From NCBI RefSeq assembly GCF_002001175.1, contig NZ_MUNT01000006.1, positions 558,001 to 622,000 on the forward strand: a stretch of DNA of 64,000 bases. Reading direction: 5' to 3'. The notes beneath the pieces are model-generated. The model made no database searches. It saw only the letters and a list, made by a program, of their open reading frames with translations, and was not told where the DNA came from. The translations under genes and the position numbers were made by a program. Of this stretch, positions 19,606 through 27,568 are shown in pieces; position 1 is the first letter of the stretch; the number at the start of each line of letters is the position of its first letter. This DNA is from Rhodanobacter sp. C03. Its GTDB lineage: Bacteria > Pseudomonadota > Gammaproteobacteria > Xanthomonadales > Rhodanobacteraceae.

Positions 19606-20646
19606 ATGATCCCGCGCTACTTGCTGATCGCTATCTTGTTGATGCCGCTGCCGGCAGCCGCCGACAACGCGCCAGCCGTCCCCACCGGCTTGCAACGCGA
19701 CGTGGTGTTTACTGACTACTCGCCGCTATCACGCAGCGCCGAACTGGTACGTCGGCTACTGAGCCCACTGAATGCGTTGCACGTGAACCAGGTGTCAGCG
19801 CAACCGGGGCACGCCATGCGCGAGCAATCGCTCGACCTCACGCATGAAAAGTTCGCCGTCTATGTGCCTACCGTTGCACCGCCGCGCGGTTATGCCCTGC
19901 TGGTGTTCGTACCGCCATGGCCAGAGGCTAGCGTGCCGTCGACGTGGGTTTCGACGCTGGATCGCCACGGCATGATTTTCGTCAGCGCAGCGAATTCCGG
20001 CAACGATGCCGACGTGCTCGACCGCCGTGTGCCGCTGGCGTTGCTGGCGGCGCAGAACATCATCCAGCGCTACCCGATCGACCCGCAGCGCATCTATATC
20101 GGCGGCTTCTCCGGCGGTTCGCGGGTGGCCGAACGCATCGCGCTGGGCTATCCCGATCTGTTCCATGGCGCCCTGCTGCTGGCCGGCAGCGATCCGATCG
20201 GCAACGCACAACTCGCGCTGCCCTCGGCAGCGCTGTTCCGGCAGTTCCAGGACGCCACGCGGCTGGTCTATCTCACCGGCCAGAACGATCAAATCCATCT
20301 CGACATGGACACTCGCAGCCAGCAGTCAATGCGCGAATGGTGTGTCTTCCACGTGGATACCGTGTCGGCGCCCTGGTCCGGGCATGAAGTGGTCGCCGCC
20401 GGGCCGCTGAATCACGCGCTGGATTTGCTGGACAAACCCGTGCCATCCGATTCAGCCAAGCTCGCCGATTGCCGCGCACGCATCGAGCTCACACTGACCG
20501 CGCAACTGCAGCAAGCGCAAGACCTGCTGGCCAACGACAAGTCCGATGCTGCACGCACGCTGCTGGACAAGATCGACGCGCGTTACGGCGGCCTGGCAGC
20601 GCCGCGCAGTATCGACCTGGCGGAAAAAATCGACGCACCGCACTGA
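19606..20646 (+). CDS. Secreted alpha/beta hydrolase (PHB-depolymerase-like)
   Basis: 346 residues from the ATG at 19606 (MIPRYLLIAIL); a TTG two codons upstream is possible. The signal peptide is 1 to about 20. An alpha/beta-hydrolase core with the nucleophile elbow IGGFSGGSRVAERIALGYP (Ser near residue 173), preceded by a feruloyl-esterase/PHB-depolymerase-like pattern (GYALLVFVPPW, IIQRYPIDPQRIYIGGFSGG). A candidate His lies in GHEVVAAGPLNHAL. After about residue 285 comes a helical tail (AQLQQAQDLLANDKSDAARTLLDKID) not typical of the hydrolase fold. Substrate unknown. Confidence 0.7.
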   Translation: MIPRYLLIAILLMPLPAAADNAPAVPTGLQRDVVFTDYSPLSRSAELVRRLLSPLNALHVNQVSAQPGHAMREQSLDLTHEKFAVYVPTVAPPRGYALLVFVPPWPEASVPSTWVSTLDRHGMIFVSAANSGNDADVLDRRVPLALLAAQNIIQRYPIDPQRIYIGGFSGGSRVAERIALGYPDLFHGALLLAGSDPIGNAQLALPSAALFRQFQDATRLVYLTGQNDQIHLDMDTRSQQSMREWCVFHVDTVSAPWSGHEVVAAGPLNHALDLLDKPVPSDSAKLADCRARIELTLTAQLQQAQDLLANDKSDAARTLLDKIDARYGGLAAPRSIDLAEKIDAPH

Positions 20647-20727
20647 CTGCAAGCCGTAATGCAACCGCTGCTGTCACGCATTTGTCGCGCCTCTCGTCTA
20701 GCTTCGGCCAGACTCACCGACGAGACG

Positions 20728-22311
20728 ATGCCGATGTCATCCAATGCCGCCGCCATAGCGACTTCGAGCCGAAGCTCAGGCCGCCTGTTCGCGATCATCT
20801 TCGGACTGATCCTGCTGATCGGCGGTAGCTATGCCGCCGTGCACCTCATGCAGGATCTGGCCGTCGTCAAATCCGGCAACGCGGCGCCCTATATCCTGCT
20901 CGGCGTGGCCTTGCTGATCGCGCTCGGCTTCGAGTTCGTCAACGGCTTCCACGACACCGCCAATGCGGTGGCCACGGTGATCTATACGCACTCAATGCCG
21001 CCTAACCTGGCGGTGATCTGGTCAGGCGCGTTCAACTTCCTCGGCGTGCTGACCTCGTCCGGCGCGGTCGCCTTCACCATCGTGGCGCTGCTGCCGGTGG
21101 AGCTGATCCTGCAGGTGGGCAGCCAGGCCGGTTTCGCGATGGTGTTCGCGCTGCTGATCGCTGCGATCCTGTGGAACCTTGGCACCTGGTATTTCGGGCT
21201 GCCGAATTCGTCCTCGCATACCCTGATCGGCTCGATCATCGGCGTGGGGCTGGCGAACCAGCTGATGTCCACCGCCAGCGGCACCAGCGGCGTGAACTGG
21301 GATGCCGCTATGGGCGTGTTCAAGGGCCTGGTCTTTTCGCCGATCGCCGGCTTCCTGCTGGCCGGCCTGCTGATGGTGATACTGAAGGCGGTGGTGAAGA
21401 TCCCTGCCCTGTATCGCGCACCGGAGGGTAACAAGCCGCCGCCGTGGCCGATCCGTGCGCTGTTGGTGCTGACCTGCACCGGCGTGAGCTTCAGCCACGG
21501 CTCGAACGACGGCCAGAAAGGCATGGGCCTGATCATGCTGATCCTGATCGGCACCGTGCCGACCGCGTACGCATTGAATGGCGCGGTGACCGGCAGCCAG
21601 GTGAAGACCTTCCACCAGGTCTCCGCCGATGCGCAGCAGGTACTCGCCAGCCTCGGCAACGGCGTAAGCGTCACCGTCGACCCGCGCAAGACCGTCACCG
21701 CCGCCGTGCAGCAGCAGGCCTTCCTGCCCGGCACCGCGCCGGCGCTGTCCGCTCTGATGGCGTCGATCGACAAGCAACTGGGTGATCGCACTTCGCTCAA
21801 AGCCGTGCCGCAGGATCAGATGGGCAACGTCCGCAACGATATCTACCTGGCCGATGCCGCGATCCCGCTGGTGCTGAAGCAGCCCGGCCTCACAGCGCAG
21901 CAGACCGCCACGCTCACCTCATGGCGCGGCCTCGGCACGCAGGCGACGCAGTTCATTCCACCGTGGGTGAAGGTGGCCGTGGCACTGGCCCTCGGCCTGG
22001 GCACGATGGTCGGCTGGAAGCGTATCGTGGTCACCGTCGGCGAACGCATCGGCAAGGAACACCTGACCTACGCGCAGGGCGCCTCCGCCGAACTGGTGGC
22101 GATGGTGCTGATCCAGGCCGCCGACATGTATCACCTGCCCGTCAGCACCACCCATGTGCTCACTTCCGGCGTCGCCGGCACCATGGCCGCGAACGGCTCC
22201 GGCCTGCAAGGGAGCACCGTGCGCAGCCTGCTGATGGCGTGGGTGCTGACCTTGCCCGCCTCGATCCTGCTGGCGGGCTCGTTGTTCGTGGTGTTCCGGC
22301 ACATCTTCTGA
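20728..22311 (+). CDS. pit: PiT-family low-affinity phosphate transporter
   Basis: About 527 residues. The start is ATG at 20728 or, two codons later, at 20734. Two PHO-4 signature repeats are visible: GFEFVNGFHDTANAVATVIYT near residue 70 with GLPNSSSHTLIGSIIG, and SFSHGSNDGQKGMGLI with PVSTTHVLTSGVAG in the second half. About ten membrane helices, with a central soluble loop (about 305-425) containing VTVDPRKTVTAAVQQQ and helical segments. It imports metal-phosphate with protons. It has a typical PiT architecture with an extended cytoplasmic or periplasmic insert. Confidence 0.9.
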   Translation: MPMSSNAAAIATSSRSSGRLFAIIFGLILLIGGSYAAVHLMQDLAVVKSGNAAPYILLGVALLIALGFEFVNGFHDTANAVATVIYTHSMPPNLAVIWSGAFNFLGVLTSSGAVAFTIVALLPVELILQVGSQAGFAMVFALLIAAILWNLGTWYFGLPNSSSHTLIGSIIGVGLANQLMSTASGTSGVNWDAAMGVFKGLVFSPIAGFLLAGLLMVILKAVVKIPALYRAPEGNKPPPWPIRALLVLTCTGVSFSHGSNDGQKGMGLIMLILIGTVPTAYALNGAVTGSQVKTFHQVSADAQQVLASLGNGVSVTVDPRKTVTAAVQQQAFLPGTAPALSALMASIDKQLGDRTSLKAVPQDQMGNVRNDIYLADAAIPLVLKQPGLTAQQTATLTSWRGLGTQATQFIPPWVKVAVALALGLGTMVGWKRIVVTVGERIGKEHLTYAQGASAELVAMVLIQAADMYHLPVSTTHVLTSGVAGTMAANGSGLQGSTVRSLLMAWVLTLPASILLAGSLFVVFRHIF

Positions 22312-22338
22312 AGAAAGGCTGTCGAAGAAACCGCGCGC

Positions 22339-22605
22339 TTACTCTTCCGGCGCCGGCTTCATCTTCTCCAGCACGTCTTCCAGATCGGTGATCGCCGTTT
22401 CCAACGCCTCATGCAGCTGCCCCTGGCGATCCATCAGGTCGGCAATTTTGTCGGCCAGCTTCAGCTTCGACAACTGACCATCGAACAACAACCACTCCGC
22501 CGTCAGCGTTTCCACGTTGTTCTTGGAGTAGTGCCGCATCTCCTTGAGCTGCGCCACCGTATCGCCGATATGGTCGGCGGGAGTCTTGGCATGTTCATCG
22601 GACAT
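22339..22605 (-). CDS. Small helical protein of unknown function
   Basis: 88 residues, acidic and almost fully helical (DTVAQLKEMRHYSKNN, then KLKLADKIADLMDRQGQLHEALETAITDLEDVLEK, in heptad-like spacing). It has no signal peptide or Cys. The ATG at 22605 follows GAGGAACC (a reasonable ribosome site). It converges with pit. I do not recognise a family; the coding call rests on codon use and the ribosome site. Confidence 0.6.
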   Translation of the reverse strand: MSDEHAKTPADHIGDTVAQLKEMRHYSKNNVETLTAEWLLFDGQLSKLKLADKIADLMDRQGQLHEALETAITDLEDVLEKMKPAPEE

Positions 22606-22828
22606 GGGTGGTTCCTCTTGCGAAGTGTGGCTATTCGCTCAAACCGTAGCGTCAAGGGCGCGAAGCCGAGGTCAATGTCGAAATTGACTCGCGCGAATTG
22701 AAGCCCGCGCGACGGTGGATGGGCTGTTGTGACAACCCGACAACGCTCGGCCTATAACATCGATTCCACGAGGCAGTGATGAAGAACAGCCGAGTCAATG
22801 CAAATCCTCGACGATTGAATATCCACTT

Positions 22829-23194
22829 CTAGTCGTAATCGGTGTACTTGCGTGCATCGCCACGCACTTTCTCAGCTGGGTACTTCGCCCGATTCAGCGC
22901 AATTTTTTCGCGGACCGCCGAGGACAAATCGATATCAAGCCGGTCCGCAAGGCCGATAAGATAGATGAACACATCCGCTGCCTCGTGGCGGACATGATTG
23001 AGTTTCGCAACACCTAGTTCACTTTTCTCGCCAGTGGCAAGCCACTGGAATGGCTCAAGCAACTCAGCCGCCTCGACGCTTAGCGACACAGCAAGATTCT
23101 TCGGAGTGTGAAACTTTTCCCAGTCGCGCTCGCGAACGAATTCACGCACCAGATCCCGGAGCTCGGCAAGAATATCTACAGCATGTTCGTTCAT
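22829..23194 (-). CDS. MazG-like nucleotide pyrophosphohydrolase
   Basis: 121 residues, a single all-alpha NTP-pyrophosphatase domain of the RS21-C6/dCTPP1 branch. Metal-binding motifs are present: SVEAAELLEPFQWL (ExxE) near 40-52 and HEAADVFIYLIGLADRLDIDL (ExxD) near 70-90, with the basic end AVREKIALNRAKYPAEKVRG. Such enzymes cut (d)NTPs to monophosphates. It lies 68 bases after the nuclease-helicase gene on the same strand, and both have lower GC than the flanking genome, so they are probably cotranscribed. In this setting it could deplete or clean nucleotides as part of a defence response; that is inference. Confidence 0.88.
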   Translation of the reverse strand: MNEHAVDILAELRDLVREFVRERDWEKFHTPKNLAVSLSVEAAELLEPFQWLATGEKSELGVAKLNHVRHEAADVFIYLIGLADRLDIDLSSAVREKIALNRAKYPAEKVRGDARKYTDYD

Positions 23195-23262
23195 GCTTGA
23201 ATGACTCCACTGTTACGTCAGCTACAGAATTTTGCGATTAAAAGCGAAACGGTATCAGCGAC

Positions 23263-25698
23263 TCAGATCAAAGTAAGTACCAAGATCGCAATGATCCGCG
23301 GCTGGTCGTCATCATCGAGATCAATGGTGATCGGTTGATAACGCGCATCCGTGCTGTCCGGCCTTAATACGACCGACTCATAGACAATACCGCTATCATC
23401 ATCACGCTTGCGGGCGTCGTATATTTTCAAGGTATAGCGACCGCTCTCGTCCGGGTCGCCAAGTTCGCGTCGTTCGGCAAGTACCACCTTGCCTTGCCTG
23501 CTACCCCTCACGTCCGTGGTGAACAGCGCCCATGTACCGTTGGGCACTTTCCGGTTCATCGACTCTCCGAAGACCTGCGCGATAAATTGTCCTGGCTGTG
23601 GACGAATATGGTCCGGCAGGGTCACCCATTCCACCGCATCTTCTTCCAATGACTGCGCATCGCTGAAATCGCCTGCGGCGATCTTGAGGTCGAGCAACGG
23701 CACCGCATTTTCCCAGGGGCGAACATCACGTCCTCGCAGAATCTGAAACGGGCGAACGTCCAGCACAGGAGCCTTGCGAGTTTGCTCCGGCATGGGTTCG
23801 TTAACCGATGGTTTCGGTGCTAGCCCAAGATTTTCGATGCGGCTACGAACAAACTTTTCTGTCTCCTGATCCTCGAAGTAGACGTAACAACCTTTCATGC
23901 CACGAGATAACAAGACACGATAAGTGTTCTTGACTAGAGCCAAAAAGCCTTCGGCACGGCGCTTTACTTCTCCGTCCTGCGATAAAGTGCGATCACCGAC
24001 CCAGTCGCTGATCGCCGGATCGTATCGAAGGTCCCGGCCCCAGATAACGCCGACGTAATCGAACTCGAACCCTTGCGCCGTATAGATGCAGCCAACCTGC
24101 TCGATGCCTGCCGGATCGTGTGCCCAGAAATCAGATTTGGGTATGCCGGCAGGCAACCCCTTCATATCAGCCCTTGCATTCCAGGGACGCTCGAAGCTGC
24201 CAATCTTGACGTCCCTCTCCAGTTGGCCATCAGCTGCGAGAACTGTTGACCAAGGCCAACAATAGCCGGCGACCAAGCGAGCCGAATGACCCTCGACAGC
24301 TTTACCGCGGATCAATGTATCCAAGATCTCGGGACTGTCGACAATCAGTATCTCGAAAGTTTCCTGGGCCTGGTCGAAGATCGGATGAGCTGTCTTGCGT
24401 ACACCCAGGGTGTTGTCAACCCATCCCACGAATGCATCGGATCCCGAGCAGCGAAACTGAGCTTCGAGCCGACTCTCGTGTAGTACACATCCTTGGCGGT
24501 CCGCAAACTCCCGAATCAGTGTCGAGGTGCCGATCTCGTTGGGTCGAACCACTTGCTGGTCGTCCACCAGGAACACTGTGACCTTGGCCGATTCAATCAG
24601 CTCCTGCATCTGCGGTCGCTCGGACTTGTCCGCCTTCTTGGTGAATCGATGATTGCTGGTGGAGCGTATACGATGTGCTTCATCGCAGATCAGTACATCA
24701 ATGTCGTTATGCGATGCATGTACGAAATTGTTGAAGAATCTGAATTGCTGCCCTGCCCGAGTTCCGACAATCTTCTGCAGAGTTTTGGTAAACGCTTTCG
24801 AACCAGTGGCGTGCTGGGCATTGAGTCCCTGGCCCGACAATTCCGCAAGCAGGTTAAGCGCTAGTACCGATTTACCCGTGCCTGGGCCTCCATGTACAAG
24901 AAAGACGTGCTTACGATGATCCTGCACAGCGGATTCGACCGCCGAGCGCACTTGACTGAATACGACCTGCTGTTCATCCAGCAACACAAAGGCAGGTTCC
25001 TGCTTGATCACCTGCCCCACATGCGCCAGCAACTTCTTGGCCGGACGATAACGGCTGTTGACGATGCGGCCGAGCGTCTCCTCACCTCCGCCCACACCCA
25101 GATGTTCCGCCAAATGCTTTGCCAAGCGCGTCGTGTCGCCACCAGTGAACACAGGAACGAGTCGGCGAACTGCATCCGAACGCTCATCAAAGAGTGGATC
25201 GGCACCCTCTGGATGATAATTGTGAAGATAGGCACAAGCGTCAAGCGAGATCCTGTTCTCACCCTGAAAAGCTTCGTGCATATCCGCCAAGTAACGTCGG
25301 TACTGATTCGCCTGCACTGACGGATGCAACACGTCACGGTGACTGCCGCCTACCCAAGTACGTAGCAAGTCATCTGCACTACCCAGCTCCGACTGACTCC
25401 ATTGCTTCAGTTCGACGATCACGCCACGTTGACGATTTTCGTGGCTGCCAGTGATTAAGGCATCGAGTCGACGGGAAGTCAGCGGCAACTGAAACTCGAG
25501 CAACACACCGCTATGCCCCAGTTGCCCGATTTCGATGACACTGGCCAGTGACTTCAGAGAGTTTTGCCAGGACTGGAATTCGCCCGGTGAAGGCCTGTAT
25601 CTGAAATGTTCTAAGAACGCATCCGATAGGCGTAAGGCTATCGCATTGTGTGTAGCGGCTTGTACGAAATCCCCTGCCATTCCTGCGTACAGCTGCAT
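23263..25698 (-). CDS. Nuclease-helicase (DUF2075) fused to a LexA/UmuD-like S24 autoprotease domain
   Basis: 811 residues from the ATG at 25698, which has TAGGAG eight bases upstream; longer in-frame starts lack support. Domains: a PD-(D/E)xK-like nuclease (D79, then E96-L-K98 in VIVELKQW, with Q131 nearby), residues 1 to about 200; a superfamily 1-type DUF2075 helicase, about 230-625, with Walker A GGPGTGKS (270-277), Walker B LICDEAHR (D339-E340), motif III FLVDDQQ (377-382), YTAQGFEFDYVGVIWG (539-554) and the arginine motif TYRVLLSRGMKG (592-603); and a C-terminal S24 fold, about 660-811. The last has KIAAGD (A675-G676, a LexA/UmuD-type cleavage site), Ser713 in FGESMN and Lys758 in YTLKIY, the serine-lysine dyad. 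No HTH is seen. GC is below that of neighbours. Likely a defence effector, possibly switched by self-cleavage. MazG-like gene follows. Confidence 0.8.
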   Translation of the reverse strand: MQLYAGMAGDFVQAATHNAIALRLSDAFLEHFRYRPSPGEFQSWQNSLKSLASVIEIGQLGHSGVLLEFQLPLTSRRLDALITGSHENRQRGVIVELKQWSQSELGSADDLLRTWVGGSHRDVLHPSVQANQYRRYLADMHEAFQGENRISLDACAYLHNYHPEGADPLFDERSDAVRRLVPVFTGGDTTRLAKHLAEHLGVGGGEETLGRIVNSRYRPAKKLLAHVGQVIKQEPAFVLLDEQQVVFSQVRSAVESAVQDHRKHVFLVHGGPGTGKSVLALNLLAELSGQGLNAQHATGSKAFTKTLQKIVGTRAGQQFRFFNNFVHASHNDIDVLICDEAHRIRSTSNHRFTKKADKSERPQMQELIESAKVTVFLVDDQQVVRPNEIGTSTLIREFADRQGCVLHESRLEAQFRCSGSDAFVGWVDNTLGVRKTAHPIFDQAQETFEILIVDSPEILDTLIRGKAVEGHSARLVAGYCWPWSTVLAADGQLERDVKIGSFERPWNARADMKGLPAGIPKSDFWAHDPAGIEQVGCIYTAQGFEFDYVGVIWGRDLRYDPAISDWVGDRTLSQDGEVKRRAEGFLALVKNTYRVLLSRGMKGCYVYFEDQETEKFVRSRIENLGLAPKPSVNEPMPEQTRKAPVLDVRPFQILRGRDVRPWENAVPLLDLKIAAGDFSDAQSLEEDAVEWVTLPDHIRPQPGQFIAQVFGESMNRKVPNGTWALFTTDVRGSRQGKVVLAERRELGDPDESGRYTLKIYDARKRDDDSGIVYESVVLRPDSTDARYQPITIDLDDDDQPRIIAILVLTLI

Positions 25699-25720
25699 AC
25701 TCGCTCCTAACATAAACGGC

Positions 25721-25735
25721 GCAAGCGTTGCTTGC
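25721..25735. promoter_or_regulatory. Short inverted repeat before the nuclease-helicase start
   Basis: GCAAGC-GTT-GCTTGC, a perfect 6-3-6 palindrome 22 bases before the start codon, placed where a repressor site or leader hairpin could act. It does not resemble the usual LexA box. Confidence 0.35.
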
Positions 25736-25833
25736 GGTACTCGCGCACTTTCCAGTGCCAAGAAGCATACGACAGTACCGGAATTCGTCGCTCCTTTTTT
25801 GATGCCACGCCGAACCTCTGCGCAGAAAACTAA

Positions 25834-25858
25834 AAACCCCCGTGACGCGGGGCTCCTC
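25834..25858 (-). terminator. Terminator downstream of the purA 3' remnant
   Basis: On the minus strand CCCCG-CGTCA-CGGGG is followed by GTTTTTAG. It lies about 30 bases after the remnant's stop codon and resembles the hairpin about 100 bases after the intact purA (27961-27989), as if the downstream context was copied too. Confidence 0.65.
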
Positions 25859-25885
25859 TGCTCAACCATTACCTCACGCTCGTGC

Positions 25886-26142
25886 TCAAGCGAACGGGTC
25901 AACCGACACAATCGTGTCATCACAATCCTCACCCGTAGCTACCAACGCCAAACGGAAGCCGGAGAGCTCTTCCACCGCGCGCAGATAGATAAGGGCCGCG
26001 GCCGGCAACCGGTTCCAGCCGCGGATACCAGCAGCGGATTCCTACCAGCCGGAGAATCCCACGTGGACCGGCTCGCACTCGTCCCAGCCATCGGCATTGA
26101 GTGGGGCCAATTCGCGGCGCTTGCCGAGGTATTCGTAGGAAC
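25886..26142 (-). pseudogene. Decayed 3' end of a second purA copy
   Basis: Read on the minus strand, the segment translates in one frame to the last 84-85 residues of adenylosuccinate synthetase, ending VDPFA and a TGA at 25888-25886. I aligned it by hand to the C-terminus of the intact purA at 28090: 63 of 84 positions are identical, including [16 protein letters not shown] and [10 protein letters not shown]. An in-frame TAG (26044-26042) replaces the Glu after FSGW, and there is no start, so it is not functional. It lies 1.95 kb from the intact gene in the same orientation. This is expected when an element carrying its own purA end inserts at the gene's 3' end, or after tandem duplication and decay. 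Confidence 0.85.
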
Positions 26143-26243
26143 TAAAATCAACGGCCGGCGTTAATTTCATTTCAGGCTACAACTGAGTGATGAAACACTT
26201 AGGTCGCCTGCAGGTCTACCTCTTCCACAACGAGCGTTGCCGT

Positions 26244-26519
26244 TCAATACACAGCATCGTGATCACCCACATTGATCGGCACGATCTGCAGATCGCGAAT
26301 CACCAGCTCCAGCGTGATCCGATACGACAGATTGATCGACACCGAATGCAGCCCGCTCAACTTGCCAGACAGTGCATGCAGTCGCAGCGACGGATGTTGC
26401 GGATTGGCCTGCAAGAGCAGCAGCGTTTTGCGGTACTGCTCACCTACCTGCGGATGGCGTTTGAGGAAGCGCGCCGCGCGCCGGTTGTACTGGTCGGTGT
26501 AGACCAGCGTATAGCTCAC
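26244..26519 (-). CDS. RelE/ParE-superfamily toxin
   Basis: 91 residues from a GTG at 26519 that overlaps the antitoxin stop (GTGA), so translation is coupled. The RelE-type fold is seen: YTDQYNRRAARFLKRHPQVGEQYRKTLLLLQANPQHPSLRLHALSG (two N-terminal helices, read here in parts), a central sheet with YRITLELVIRD, and the end IVPINVGDHDAVY, where GDHDxVY is the conserved C-terminal motif of RelE/YafQ-like mRNA interferases. It is expected to cut ribosome-bound mRNA unless held by the antitoxin. Longer upstream frames overlap the antitoxin gene and are not real. Confidence 0.85.
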   Translation of the reverse strand: MSYTLVYTDQYNRRAARFLKRHPQVGEQYRKTLLLLQANPQHPSLRLHALSGKLSGLHSVSINLSYRITLELVIRDLQIVPINVGDHDAVY

Positions 26520-26773
26520 GACAGCTCGGCCAAGCGCTTCATGTGCGCATCGACCGACTCCTGCACGAAGCGGCCGGCGACGATATCTGCCTGGCTTTCG
26601 GCCAACGCGGCGGTCAGCTCGCACTCGCGCAGGTAGTGGTAGTGCTCGATGTCCATCACCACGAAGCGATCCTTGCCGCGCACCGACACCATCGCCTCGG
26701 GCGCGTCGGCCAACGCCTCGGCGATGGCAGAGACGCCCTGGGTCTTCAATTCGTTGGCGCTGATCGAACTCAT
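26516..26773 (-). CDS. Phd/YefM-family antitoxin
   Basis: 85 residues. The N-terminal Phd/YefM DNA-binding domain (ISANELKTQGVSAIAEAL, then VRGKDRFVVMDIEHYHYLRE, about 4-50) is followed by a helical toxin-binding tail (ECELTAALAESQADIVAGRFVQESVDAHMKRLAEL). AGGAGCCCATC-ATG gives a good ribosome site. It precedes its toxin, the usual order for autoregulation. An inverted repeat about 40 bases upstream (26809-26826) is a candidate operator. Confidence 0.88.
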   Translation of the reverse strand: MSSISANELKTQGVSAIAEALADAPEAMVSVRGKDRFVVMDIEHYHYLRECELTAALAESQADIVAGRFVQESVDAHMKRLAELS

Positions 26774-26808
26774 GATGGGCTCCTGACAGGGTTTGGCGTG
26801 CTACATAG

Positions 26809-26826
26809 CATACTATGAATCGTATG
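26809..26826. promoter_or_regulatory. AT-rich palindrome between the two toxin-antitoxin modules
   Basis: CATAC-N8-GTATG (26809-26813, 26822-26826) in an AT-rich patch 36 bases before the antitoxin start and about 115 before the nucleotidyltransferase gene. Its position fits binding by the YefM-like antitoxin. Confidence 0.4.
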
Positions 26827-26941
26827 ATTAAGCGCATTGTTAACCGTGCTTCGAGTCGAACAGGCACTAAACCCGGATCGCCTCGGCGCTGGTCGCCCAC
26901 GCTGTTCCCAAATTGGCTACAAATGAAGCATAATTTGCTAC

Positions 26942-27568
26942 ATGAAGTCAGTAGCCCATTACCTGCTTGGACAAACGCGCTCGGCAGTATTGAGCGCCCT
27001 GTTGTTGCATCCGGAAGTTTCGCTGCACGTACGCGAGCTCGCGCGCCTCACCGGAACGCATGCCGGCTCGCTGCATCGCGAACTGCGCGCGCTGGCAGAA
27101 CTCGGCTTGCTAGTCCGACAGGAAATCGGCCGGCAAGTCCACTACCGCGCAAATACAGAGAGTCCCATCTTTGCTGAGTTGACTGGTCTGTTGCGCAAGA
27201 CGGCTGGTGTAGCCGACATCCTTCGCGATGCGCTGCTGCCGCTCGCCGATCAGATCAGTGGAGCGTTCGTCTATGGTTCGATGGCGTCAGGTGATATCCA
27301 TGCGCACAGCGACGTGGATGTGATGCTGGTTGGCACGCTGGGTTTTGCTGATGCGGTGCTGGCGTTGCAATCAGCACAGGAAACTTTGCGTCGGGAAGTA
27401 AATCCGACGGTGCTCAGCGCTGAGGAGTTTCAACAACGTCGTGCACAGAAGGACAGCTTTGTTGGAAGGGTATGGAAGGAACCGAAACTTTGGCTGATAG
27501 GAGAACCCGATGAGTTTGGAGAACCTGGTCAAGACACATCAGATCAAGCCGCACGCCACACATCCTGA
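26942..27568 (+). CDS. Winged-helix plus MNT-type nucleotidyltransferase
   Basis: 208 residues. The N-terminal winged helix (about 5-75: RSAVLSALLLHPEVSLHVRELARLTG, then GSLHRELRALAELGLLVRQEIGRQVHYR; quoted in parts) resembles ArsR/MarR-like DNA-binding domains. The minimal nucleotidyltransferase domain follows, with GSMASGDIHAHSDVDVMLVG (G112-S113; D124-x-D126), the GSx10DxD catalytic core. MNT proteins of MNT/HEPN pairs neutralise the HEPN RNase by adding AMP to it. Here an added DNA-binding domain suggests it also represses its own gene; direct GCTACA-type repeats (about 26918-26940) precede the start. It overlaps the next gene by 59 bases. Confidence 0.82.
   Translation: MKSVAHYLLGQTRSAVLSALLLHPEVSLHVRELARLTGTHAGSLHRELRALAELGLLVRQEIGRQVHYRANTESPIFAELTGLLRKTAGVADILRDALLPLADQISGAFVYGSMASGDIHAHSDVDVMLVGTLGFADAVLALQSAQETLRREVNPTVLSAEEFQQRRAQKDSFVGRVWKEPKLWLIGEPDEFGEPGQDTSDQAARHTS

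Noticed and set aside
25721..25735. Palindrome before the nuclease-helicase gene as a LexA box
   Set aside because: GCAAGC-GTT-GCTTGC does not match LexA operators of gammaproteobacteria or the Xanthomonas-type site; only a generic operator or hairpin can be claimed.
25535..26164. Open frame on the plus strand across the start of the helicase gene and the purA remnant
   Set aside because: It runs through two features of opposite strand and contains no recognisable motif.
26815..27177. Open frame on the plus strand before and through the nucleotidyltransferase start
   Set aside because: It overlaps the nucleotidyltransferase in another frame, with Arg/Pro/Ala-rich sequence and no ribosome site.
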